From the NCBI GenBank assembly GCA_017443345.1, contig JAFSNR010000013.1, positions 1 through 43,360 on the forward strand: a stretch of 43,360 bases of DNA, written 5' to 3'. The translations under genes were made by a program, and so were the position numbers. Below are positions 14,396 to 22,017 of the stretch, piece after piece. This DNA comes from Prevotella sp. (GTDB taxonomy: Bacteria > Bacteroidota > Bacteroidia > Bacteroidales > Bacteroidaceae). A model generated the notes under the pieces. That model was not told where the DNA came from and did not search any database. It saw only the letters and a list, made by a program, of their open reading frames with translations. Position 1 is the stretch's first letter; each line of letters begins with the position of its first letter.

Positions 14396-14631
14396 CACTG
14401 CTTATATGGAGTACGCATGTGCTCGTTCTTCCATTCTTCCATCACACCCTCATTGAGAACACCCTCGTCCCAAAGGCGGTCGAGAGCATCTTCGGCTCGC
14501 TTAGCGAAATATTGGCCAAGCATACGACGGATGTCTTGCATTTCCACTTCAGAGGATACTCTGGAAATCATTTCCAGCATCTCAATCTGGAAAGGAGTGA
14601 ACGGCTTTGGTTGTACAATAGTTGCTTCCAT
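14395..14631 (-). CDS. Antitoxin partner of a PIN toxin
   Basis: A 78-residue protein starts MEATIVQPKPFTPFQIEMLE, continues with SSEVEMQDIRRMLGQYFAKR, and ends NEHMRTPYKQ. This is the compact helical antitoxin that precedes COG1569 PIN toxins in Bacteroidetes. I chose the ATG at 14631 instead of the frame start at 14655, because the latter runs towards the promoter box. The gene is intact while its toxin is truncated. Such antitoxins usually also repress their own operon. Confidence 0.8.
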   Translation of the reverse strand: MEATIVQPKPFTPFQIEMLEMISRVSSEVEMQDIRRMLGQYFAKRAEDALDRLWDEGVLNEGVMEEWKNEHMRTPYKQ

Positions 14632-14652
14632 AATTATTTTTTTTTCTGGGTG

Positions 14653-14684
14653 CAAATATACGACAAATCATCGAAAGAAACAAA
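14653..14684 (-). promoter_or_regulatory. Promoter of the antitoxin-toxin operon
   Basis: On the minus strand TTTG (14681-14684), a 20-base spacer and TATATTTG (14653-14660): an exact consensus match. The leader is about 20 bases. Confidence 0.75.
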
Positions 14685-14752
14685 TAAAAACAATAAAAAC
14701 TTGGTTTTTGCCAACAATCTACACATTAATAGCGTATGGCAGCATAGGCCGT

Positions 14753-14781
14753 GTCACAAAGGTGCCTGACCCCGATGTGAC
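14753..14781. repeat. REP-like palindrome, copy 2
   Basis: GTCACA and TGTGAC flank the same core as at 5048-5080 (TCACAAAG, CCTGACCCCGATG). It lies upstream of the acid phosphatase promoter. The rest of the interval 14685-14821 shows no gene. Confidence 0.65.
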
Positions 14782-14821
14782 TTTTTTTGCTTGTGAATGC
14801 TTTTATTCCTTTTTTTATTTG

Positions 14822-14829
14822 TACCTTTG
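14822..14829 (+). promoter_or_regulatory. -7 element of the phosphatase-GH78 operon
   Basis: TACCTTTG lies 62 bases upstream of the phosphatase ATG. No TTTG is found at the exact -33 distance. Confidence 0.5.
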
Positions 14830-14891
14830 CAGCCGACAACAGTTGCTTTCGGGCAGACTATATTGTGACAACATTTTTTTAATACAAAACA

Positions 14892-15626
14892 ATGAAAAAA
14901 AATCTTTTGTGGATGATGGCCGTGATGATGGCGGGAGCCATGACGGCGATGGCACAGAAGCCTGCCATAGACGAGGTGTATCTGACTGTTGACGAAGTTC
15001 CCAACGCTGTGTACTGGTTGCCAGTACCCCCAGAGCCGGGATCGACGCAGTTTGTACACGACATTAACCAGTACTACTGGGGCAAGGCGCAGCGACAGGA
15101 CTCGGCGCGCGCCCAGAAGGCTATCCACGAGGCCGACCACGAGGTCAAGGACATGGTACGACAGTTCAGTCCTGCCTTTGGCATGGAGATATCGGCAGAA
15201 AAGACGCCTGCCATCTACAAGGTGGTGAACCGGGCTGTGCTCACTATCAGACTGAGTGCCGCAAAACCCAAGAACACGTATATGCGCCAACGCCCCTACG
15301 TGAGGTTTAGCGAGCCCACACTGGTGCCTAAAGATGAGGAGGAGCTGCGCAATACAGGCTCTTACCCATCGGGCCACACCGTTCGCGGATGGGGCATGGC
15401 GCTGCTGTTAAGCGAGATTAACCCCGAGGCGCAGGACGAGCTGTTCAAGCTGGGCTACGAGTGGGGGCAGAGCAGGGTGATTGCGGGATTCCACTGGCAG
15501 AGTGATGTTGACGCCTCGCGCATGCTGGCTGCTGCTACCTATGCCCGACTGCACGCCTGCGACGCTTTCAACGAGGACATGGAGAAAGCGAAGAAGGAAT
15601 TCAAGAAGCTGAAAGCACAGCGGTAA
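14892..15626 (+). CDS. Class A non-specific acid phosphatase (PhoN-like, PAP2 family)
   Basis: A 244-residue exported phosphatase. The signal peptide runs MKKNLLWMMAVMMAGAMT to about residue 22 (AMAQ). The three PAP2 active-site motifs are present: KPKNTYMRQRPY, then GSYPSGHT, then SRVIAGFHWQSDVDAS, which contains the nucleophilic His. Length and order match class A bacterial acid phosphatases of the PhoN/PhoC type, which remove phosphate from organic esters in the periplasm. It ends four bases before the GH78 fusion gene, so the two are probably cotranscribed. The link to carbohydrate use is by position only. Confidence 0.88.
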   Translation: MKKNLLWMMAVMMAGAMTAMAQKPAIDEVYLTVDEVPNAVYWLPVPPEPGSTQFVHDINQYYWGKAQRQDSARAQKAIHEADHEVKDMVRQFSPAFGMEISAEKTPAIYKVVNRAVLTIRLSAAKPKNTYMRQRPYVRFSEPTLVPKDEEELRNTGSYPSGHTVRGWGMALLLSEINPEAQDELFKLGYEWGQSRVIAGFHWQSDVDASRMLAAATYARLHACDAFNEDMEKAKKEFKKLKAQR

Positions 15627-15630
15627 AACG

Positions 15631-18600
15631 ATGACTAAGACAAACGGCAAGGATATCACGAAGGTGATAGGTATTTTACTTTTATGCTTTGTTGGCATTT
15701 TGCCTCTATCGGCCAAGGTGGATGTGAAAAGCCTGCGAGTTGAGAACCTGACGAACCCATTGGGTGTTGATACGGATCAGCCCCGTTTTTCATGGGTGAC
15801 GACATCTGATGAAAAGGACGTCAGGCAGACGGCTTATCAGATCATCGTCAGCGGTGACAAGGGTGAGTTGTGGAATTCCGGAAAGGTCAATTCCGATGAG
15901 CAGCTATGGATTCCATACGCTGGTGGGAAACTGAAGAGCGGCATGCAATGCAGCTGGAAGGTGAAGGTATTCACCAACAAGGGGGAGACGGCATGGAGCG
16001 AGCCCCAGCGCTTCGGTATCGGACTGCTGAAGGAGAACCACTGGAGTGGGCGTTGGATAGGCCTCGAGCGGTTGATGCCTGGCGAGCAGCGTGGTCAGTA
16101 CACCCGTCTGGCAGCGCGATATGTCCGTAGTGAGTTCAAACTCGACAAGCCCGTTCAGCGTGCCATCGCCTACGTGGCTGGTATCGGCCTCCATGAGTTG
16201 CACGTCAATGGCAAGACCTTCGATCGGGAGGTGCTCGTGCCCATGCCTACCGACTATCGAAAGACGGTGCTCTATAACACCTACGATATCACCAGCAGTC
16301 TTACTGGCGAGAATTGCATTGGTGTCGTTCTTGGCAATGGTCGTCTGTTCCCCATGCGACAGAATAAGCCCTATAAGACTCCTGTCTTCGGACTGCCCAA
16401 ATGCCGCATCAACATTCTGATTACGTTTAAAGACGGTACCACGAAACGCATCTCGACTGACGAGAAGTGGAAGGTAACGGCCAATGGTCCTATTCGGTCG
16501 AATAATGAATATGACGGTGAGGAATACGATGCCCGTCAAGAGCTGACAGGCTGGGATCAGGTGGGTTATGATGACAGTGCCTGGCTACAAGCTGAACGGT
16601 CGGAGATTCCACTGGGAACCCTGCGTGCCCAGATGGCGCCCGGGATGGCGATGGCACCCTTTACCCCCGAGCCCACACCTCTCACCTCTAACCCCTCACC
16701 TCTCACCTCTACCATCTACGATTTCCATCAGAATATGGCTGGTTGGGTAGCTTTTACGCCAACGGGCAAGCCTGGCGATACCATCCGCGTGAAATATGCC
16801 GAGAAGTTGAATCCTGATGGCTCGCTCTATCTGGATAATTTCCGTGATGCCCGTTCCGAAGACATTTATATATGCGGGTCACCTCTAACCCCTAACCTCT
16901 CACCTCTAACCCCTAAAGAGTGGCATCCCATCTTCAGCTGTCATGGTTTCCGCTATGCGCAGATCACGGGTCCTGTGAAAGACGTCCATGCCTATAACGT
17001 CAGCGATAACATCCTGGCAACGGGTCGCTTCGAGTGCTCTGATACGGTATTGAACAAGGTGATGCACAATGCCTGGTGGGGTATCTACAGCAACTATAAG
17101 GGCATGCCCATAGACTGTCCGCAGCGCAACGAGCGACAGCCTTGGTTGGGTGATCGAACGATGGGCGCATTGGGTGAGAGTTTCCTGTTCGACAACGAAC
17201 GCCTCTATACCAAGTGGATGCGTGATATCTGTGAGTCGCAGCGCGAGGATGGTGTGTTCAGCGATGTGGCGCCTGCTTTCTGGAACTACTATAACGACGA
17301 TGTGTCGTGGCCAGCTGCATTGCCCTTCTGTTGTGATATGCTCTATCGTCAGTTTGGCAATCGCGAGGCCATCGATAAGTCCTATCCTTCTATCAAGCGT
17401 TGGCTGCAGCATCTGATGGAGGAGTATGGTGAGGATGGCATCATCACTAAGGATAAGTATGGTGACTGGTGCGTGCCGCCTGAGAAACTGGAGCTGATCC
17501 ATTCCGAGGATCCTGCCCGTAAGACTGATGGAGCGCTGATCTCGACTGCCTACGTCATCCGTGTGCTGCAACTATTGGAGCGGTGGGGTTGTGAGCCCGA
17601 CTTGTGGCGTCCCATCCGAGAGCAGATGACTGAGGCCTTCAACAAGAAGTTCCTCACCATCCGTCGAGGTACCTCGCCCCGTCCCGACCATGTGCTCTAT
17701 CCTGACAGCGTCTTCTATGGCAACAATACCGTCACAGCGAACATCCTGCCACTCAGCATTGGCATCGTGCCTGATGATTGCAAGGACGGCGTTATCAGGA
17801 ACGTTGTGCGGAATATCTGCATCGACAACAAGCATCACGTGTCGTGCGGCGTCATCGGTATCTCATGGCTCATGCGTGGTCTCTCCGACCATGGATTTGC
17901 CGATGTGGCCTATCGCCTGGCCACCACCAAGACCTATCCCTCTTGGGGCTATATGACGGAGAACGGGGCTACCACCATCTGGGAATTATGGAACGGTGAC
18001 AAGGCCAATCCGTCGATGAACAGTGGCAATCACGTGATGCTGTTGGGCGATCTTTTGACTTGGTGTTATCAGTACCTTGGTGGTATCCGCAGCAACGATG
18101 CCTATCAGCACATCGTCCTGAAACCCGCCTTTGAGATTCAGGACTGCGAATGGGCCAACGTCGACTACGACTCGCCCTATGGCACCATCAAGAGCCATTG
18201 GAAAAAGACGCTGCAGCATCTGGAGTGGGATGTCACCATCCCCTGCAACACGACGGCTGAGGTCTGTCTGCCCAATGGCGAGACGAAGACCATTGGCTCG
18301 GGCAGCTACCATTTCACCTGCGATATTCCGACTTCGCATCCTGCTATCTTGAAGGATGAGTTTCTTTACGAACATACTTATTTCCCCGAGGCTCATGCCT
18401 CGACTATTGTCGAACTGAAGAACGGTGATCTGGTAGCAGGTTACTTCGGAGGTACCCATGAACGCAATCCGGATGTCTGTATCTGGGTGAATATCAAGAA
18501 GAAGGGCAGCAACGAATGGAGCAAGCCCATCTTGGCTGCAGACGGTGTGCTCAGTCTCGATGACCCGAATGCCAAATATATGGGACTGTCAGGTCTGAAC

Positions 18601-19503
18601 GATGAGACAACGCCCGCTGTCGAAGGTCCTATCAAGACGCCCGACACCTATGATTACGTCACCAGGACCTCGCGATTGACGAATGTCTCCGATCGTCTGA
18701 AGCGCAAAGCCTGTTGGAATCCCGTGCTCTTCGAGATGCCTGATGGTGAGCTTTGGCTGTTCTTCAAGATTGGTGCCTTTGTAAGGGATTGGACTGGTTG
18801 GGTGACAAAGTCGAAGGATGGCGGGCTTACCTGGAGCGAAAAAGAGCCCCTGCCTTTCGACGCTGAGGGGCGTGCTTTCCTCGGTCCTATCAAGAACAAA
18901 CCAGAACTTCTCGATGGTCGTCTGCTCTGTCCATCGTCAACGGAGCATGACGGTTGGCGATTCCACATGGAGATACTCGACCTCAAGACTGGCGAGTGGA
19001 CATGGATTCCTGTAGAAAGTACGGAGGCCATCAAGACTGATGATAACCAGATGCACCCCATCGACTGTATCCAACCATCTATCCTCAAGTTGAAGGATGG
19101 ACGACTGCAGGTGCTGATGCGCACCCATAATGCCTATATCGCCACTTCTTATTCCTCAGACAATGGCAACACGTGGACACCCGTCACCTTGCTGGACATC
19201 GAGAACAACCAAAGCGGTACGGATGCTGTCACCCTGAGAGACGGGCGACATGCACTTATCTACAACAACTTCAAGACGCTCCCGATGGCGCCCAAGGGCG
19301 TGCGCACGCCTTGCTCTATCGCCCTCAGCGACGATGGCACCAACTGGCGTCATGTGCTCACCCTCGAGGATTCGCCCGTCGATGAATACAGTTATCCTGC
19401 CATCATTCAGGGAAAAGATGGCAGGATACATTGTGTCTACACCTGGCGTCGCCAACGTGTGGTCTACAAACAAATTGACCTGGAGAAGGGCTTAAAGCCT
19501 TAA
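15631..19503 (+). CDS. GH78 alpha-L-rhamnosidase fused to a C-terminal BNR/sialidase-like domain
   Basis: A 1290-residue exported protein with a signal peptide near residues 1-29 (GILLLCFVGILPLSAK). The first 900 residues follow GH78. There is an N-terminal Ig-like part (LRVENLTNPLGVDTDQPRFSW), a beta-sandwich with the WIGLE segment, then the catalytic barrel with GMPIDCPQRNERQPWLGD. Later comes WELWNGD and a C-terminal beta domain. From about residue 900 a second domain starts. It has HASTIVELKNGDLVAGYFGG, the Asp-box-like SKDGGLTWSEKEPLP, SSDNGNTWTPV and SDDGTNWRHV, which are typical of BNR/sialidase propellers. The fusion may act on rhamnose-containing pectin. Two 35-bp heptamer repeats lie in frame in the GH78 part (16676-16710, 16880-16914). 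Confidence 0.88.
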   Translation: MTKTNGKDITKVIGILLLCFVGILPLSAKVDVKSLRVENLTNPLGVDTDQPRFSWVTTSDEKDVRQTAYQIIVSGDKGELWNSGKVNSDEQLWIPYAGGKLKSGMQCSWKVKVFTNKGETAWSEPQRFGIGLLKENHWSGRWIGLERLMPGEQRGQYTRLAARYVRSEFKLDKPVQRAIAYVAGIGLHELHVNGKTFDREVLVPMPTDYRKTVLYNTYDITSSLTGENCIGVVLGNGRLFPMRQNKPYKTPVFGLPKCRINILITFKDGTTKRISTDEKWKVTANGPIRSNNEYDGEEYDARQELTGWDQVGYDDSAWLQAERSEIPLGTLRAQMAPGMAMAPFTPEPTPLTSNPSPLTSTIYDFHQNMAGWVAFTPTGKPGDTIRVKYAEKLNPDGSLYLDNFRDARSEDIYICGSPLTPNLSPLTPKEWHPIFSCHGFRYAQITGPVKDVHAYNVSDNILATGRFECSDTVLNKVMHNAWWGIYSNYKGMPIDCPQRNERQPWLGDRTMGALGESFLFDNERLYTKWMRDICESQREDGVFSDVAPAFWNYYNDDVSWPAALPFCCDMLYRQFGNREAIDKSYPSIKRWLQHLMEEYGEDGIITKDKYGDWCVPPEKLELIHSEDPARKTDGALISTAYVIRVLQLLERWGCEPDLWRPIREQMTEAFNKKFLTIRRGTSPRPDHVLYPDSVFYGNNTVTANILPLSIGIVPDDCKDGVIRNVVRNICIDNKHHVSCGVIGISWLMRGLSDHGFADVAYRLATTKTYPSWGYMTENGATTIWELWNGDKANPSMNSGNHVMLLGDLLTWCYQYLGGIRSNDAYQHIVLKPAFEIQDCEWANVDYDSPYGTIKSHWKKTLQHLEWDVTIPCNTTAEVCLPNGETKTIGSGSYHFTCDIPTSHPAILKDEFLYEHTYFPEAHASTIVELKNGDLVAGYFGGTHERNPDVCIWVNIKKKGSNEWSKPILAADGVLSLDDPNAKYMGLSGLNDETTPAVEGPIKTPDTYDYVTRTSRLTNVSDRLKRKACWNPVLFEMPDGELWLFFKIGAFVRDWTGWVTKSKDGGLTWSEKEPLPFDAEGRAFLGPIKNKPELLDGRLLCPSSTEHDGWRFHMEILDLKTGEWTWIPVESTEAIKTDDNQMHPIDCIQPSILKLKDGRLQVLMRTHNAYIATSYSSDNGNTWTPVTLLDIENNQSGTDAVTLRDGRHALIYNNFKTLPMAPKGVRTPCSIALSDDGTNWRHVLTLEDSPVDEYSYPAIIQGKDGRIHCVYTWRRQRVVYKQIDLEKGLKP
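16676..16710 (+). repeat. Heptamer repeat, five units, in GH78
   Basis: Four CACCTCT units and one AACCCCT unit, read in frame in the segment TPLTSNPSPLTST. Confidence 0.85.
16880..16914 (+). repeat. Heptamer repeat, five units, second site in GH78
   Basis: Units CACCTCT, AACCCCT and AACCTCT, five in all, read in frame in SPLTPNLSPLTPK. Same length (35 bp) as the first site. Confidence 0.85.
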
Positions 19504-19511
19504 CGTCGGTA

Positions 19512-20336
19512 TTACTTGCCCTTCAGACGGTATTTCTTCAGGACGGGGATTTCCTCGCAGAGGGCATCTGCCAGGAGGTTAGCCACGGTTGTGCCTCCGT
19601 AGATGCTGTAGTGTGTGTTGTCCTGCTTGCCCTTGGGCTCGCTAGGCTCCTGTCCTGGCAGGAACCACATGTGGAGCTTTTTGCTACCCTCACGGCCAAG
19701 CCCCTGCTCAAGATCATGTGTAATCTGGTTGGCATCTACGAAGTGGCAGTTCATACGGGCTGCGACATCACGCGGTGCTTGGGCATATAAGCCGTGGGTG
19801 TCGATCAGCGAGTCGCCCTCAATCATCTTTACACCGTCCTTGAAGGTAGAAGTACGCAACAGTTCGTCATCAGCTATTTCGGGTGCCTTGACAAAGAAGT
19901 TACGGCGCACCACACAGTTCATCAGCACGGGGATGCCACCATGTTCACGAGCCTCGCGCACGAATTTGGACAGATTGTAATCGAAGGTGGAGCCTGGATC
20001 GGTATGACGCTCGGGCTGTGCCTTCTCGTCGTTATGGCCAAACTGGATGATGACATAGTCGCCTGGTTTCATCTTCTCGAGCACCTTGTCCCAGCGCCCC
20101 TCGTTGATGAAACTCTTCGACGAACGACCGTTCACAGCGTGATTATCCACAACGATATAGTCGGCATCGAAGCAGCCTTGCAGCATCATGGCCCAGCCAC
20201 GTTCCTGCTTGCCACCAGTGGTGTCTTTGTTGGCTGCCGTAGAGTCGCCAATCACGAAGATCGTTGTCTTTTTGTCGGGTGTCGCAGCAGTAAGCAACAG
20301 TACTGACAATAGGGAGATAAAGATGGATTTTTTCAT
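19512..20336 (-). CDS. Rhamnogalacturonan acetylesterase-like SGNH hydrolase (CE12)
   Basis: A 274-residue exported esterase. The signal peptide is MKKSIFISLLSVLLLTAAT. The SGNH blocks are present: FVIGDSTAAN with the nucleophilic Ser, HAVNGRSSKSF (Gly and Asn blocks), IQFGHNDEKAQ, and the catalytic pair in KQDNTHYSIYG. This matches CE12 rhamnogalacturonan acetylesterases, which remove acetyl groups from pectin. It is the last gene of the minus-strand locus, 18 bases after the GH140-like gene, and converges with the GH78 fusion. Removing acetyl groups would open the chain to the rhamnosidase and GH140 enzymes. Confidence 0.85.
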   Translation of the reverse strand: MKKSIFISLLSVLLLTAATPDKKTTIFVIGDSTAANKDTTGGKQERGWAMMLQGCFDADYIVVDNHAVNGRSSKSFINEGRWDKVLEKMKPGDYVIIQFGHNDEKAQPERHTDPGSTFDYNLSKFVREAREHGGIPVLMNCVVRRNFFVKAPEIADDELLRTSTFKDGVKMIEGDSLIDTHGLYAQAPRDVAARMNCHFVDANQITHDLEQGLGREGSKKLHMWFLPGQEPSEPKGKQDNTHYSIYGGTTVANLLADALCEEIPVLKKYRLKGK

Positions 20337-20354
20337 AATCGTATTGTCTTTTTG

Positions 20355-21923
20355 TTATTCGTTTCTGTCGATGACGGGTCCGTTGGTGGGAGCAGCGTCA
20401 ATTTGCTGCTGGTCCTTCGAAAGATAGTTCTGTGAGGCGTCGATGGCGATGAGCACACCGTCTTCGATACCAGTCCCGATCTTATGAGGGCGGAAGATAA
20501 ACACCTTGTTATCGTACTCGCCCAACCAGGTCAGTTTGCCTGTGCCCGCATTCATCCACCATACTTTCTTTTTCTCACCAGTTATCTTGCGCAGGTCAAT
20601 CTTCATGTCACTGCTTGTGTAGTTGTAAACCAACAGATAGTCGTTGCCACGGGTGGCAGCCAGACGATTATATTTCGTGCCATTATCAAGAACGATGCTC
20701 TGATCGGTTACACGCTCGAAATAGGGCAGCGACAGCATCAGATGCTTCAGGTATTTCATCTGATTGAACCCTGGGTCGTGCAGAGCCTCCATCCATGTCT
20801 TCTTACAATGATAGGCTGGGGAATAGCCCTCACGGTAGAACTGCATGATGGCATTGTGACCATAAGTGTGTCCACAACTGCCTCCAAACACACTCCAGTA
20901 GGCATAGCGGCGCACGTCGCAGGCTTTCCAGAAGGGCTCGTCGCCATCGTGCAGACCCTGTGGGATCTCCTCGTAGCTGGGCTCTGCATCGAGCACAGGC
21001 TTGATGGGCTTATAGGCCCAGGTAGAGTCGACATACATCCAGTTGTCTTCCTCGGTGTTATCGGGTATGGGGTAATTCTTGAGGCCCATGCGCTGGTTAT
21101 AACGACGGTGTCCGCTCTGGAAGGTGTGGAAGTCTATCCACTTGGCCTTGCTCCACCATTGGGCAGAAGTATGGCGCCCACGGGGATGATAGGTCATCAG
21201 ATGGTTCTTGTCGATGGATTTGATGGTGTTGGCGAGTGTCTCCCAAATCTCGGACTTGACGTCGCCCGTCACGTCACCGCCTATGAACCAGACGATGTTC
21301 GGACGATCCTTATAGCGGTTGGCGAGGAACGCACCGTAGGTCTTGGCCTGCTCGATGTTCATCTTGCCACACTTTACCAGCCCGCCCCAGATGCACACCA
21401 TACCGATATAGATGCCGTTCTGGGCAGCTGTGTCGATGATGTAGTCCATGTGGTCCCAATACGAATAGATGTAAGAGGGGAGAGGTGACTGTTGAGTATC
21501 AATCGGATGGCCTTTACTGTCGTGCGAGGGTGCACCGTAGATGTTGTAGGCTGGTACACCATTGATGACCTGTATCTGAGCCAGGTTATAGCCAGCCTCG
21601 CGACACGTCTTCAGATAGTAGGCCACCTCGTCGCGGTTCAGTCGCTCGGGCATCAGCCATGCAGTCTCGCCCTGCCAGAAGAAGGGCTTGCCGTTCTCAA
21701 ACTGAAGGTAACGCTGGTTATCGGAAACTTTCAGTCGTCCGTTATCCCAAGGCTTTTGGGCGGTAATCAGCAGATGAGCTACCGACTGGTTATCGTCAGG
21801 GGCGGTACCACCGATATCCTTACTGATCAGCACGCGAGGATTGACAGGGCTTTGAGCCAGGGAGCTGAATGGAATAATGAAAAGCAGTAATGATGCTGCA
21901 GTCATCTTAATTTCTAAATGCAT
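20355..21923 (-). CDS. GH140-type apiosidase-like glycoside hydrolase (DUF4038) with a DUF1593-like N-terminal segment
   Basis: A 522-residue exported protein. Signal peptide up to about residue 25 (MTAASLLLFIIPFSSLAQS; a start at 21905 is also possible). From about residue 65 it follows the DUF4038/GH140 layout: DNQRYLQFENGKPFFWQGET, AWLMPERLNRDEVAYYLK, IYIGMVCIWGG, NIVWFIGGDVTGD and the C-terminal collagen-binding-like part (YLLVYNYTSSDMKIDL). Known GH140 enzymes release apiose-containing side chains of rhamnogalacturonan II. Between the signal peptide and this domain lies PRVLISKDIGGTAPDDNQS. This resembles the start of DUF1593 (nucleoside-hydrolase-like) proteins rather than GH140, so an old fusion or a domain remnant is likely. 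Confidence 0.82.
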   Translation of the reverse strand: MHLEIKMTAASLLLFIIPFSSLAQSPVNPRVLISKDIGGTAPDDNQSVAHLLITAQKPWDNGRLKVSDNQRYLQFENGKPFFWQGETAWLMPERLNRDEVAYYLKTCREAGYNLAQIQVINGVPAYNIYGAPSHDSKGHPIDTQQSPLPSYIYSYWDHMDYIIDTAAQNGIYIGMVCIWGGLVKCGKMNIEQAKTYGAFLANRYKDRPNIVWFIGGDVTGDVKSEIWETLANTIKSIDKNHLMTYHPRGRHTSAQWWSKAKWIDFHTFQSGHRRYNQRMGLKNYPIPDNTEEDNWMYVDSTWAYKPIKPVLDAEPSYEEIPQGLHDGDEPFWKACDVRRYAYWSVFGGSCGHTYGHNAIMQFYREGYSPAYHCKKTWMEALHDPGFNQMKYLKHLMLSLPYFERVTDQSIVLDNGTKYNRLAATRGNDYLLVYNYTSSDMKIDLRKITGEKKKVWWMNAGTGKLTWLGEYDNKVFIFRPHKIGTGIEDGVLIAIDASQNYLSKDQQQIDAAPTNGPVIDRNE

Positions 21924-21942
21924 AGTCTTGTTTTATAAAAAA

Positions 21943-21972
21943 GGGAAGGTCTGTCTCACGACAGGCCTCCCC
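21943..21972 (-). terminator. Hairpin between SusD and the GH140 gene
   Basis: A 13-bp stem with one mismatch and one wobble (21943-21955 with 21960-21972) encloses TCAC. On the minus strand it is followed by TTTTTTATAAAA. It lies in the 94-base gap after susD, so part of the transcription should stop before the enzyme genes. Confidence 0.7.
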
Positions 21973-22017
21973 GGACTGCTAATTTTTTTGTATATCAAAA
22001 ACTAACATAAAACTTTC

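Noticed and set aside
16676-16914. The heptamer arrays as a CRISPR array.
   Set aside because: Units are only seven bases with no spacers, and no cas genes are present.
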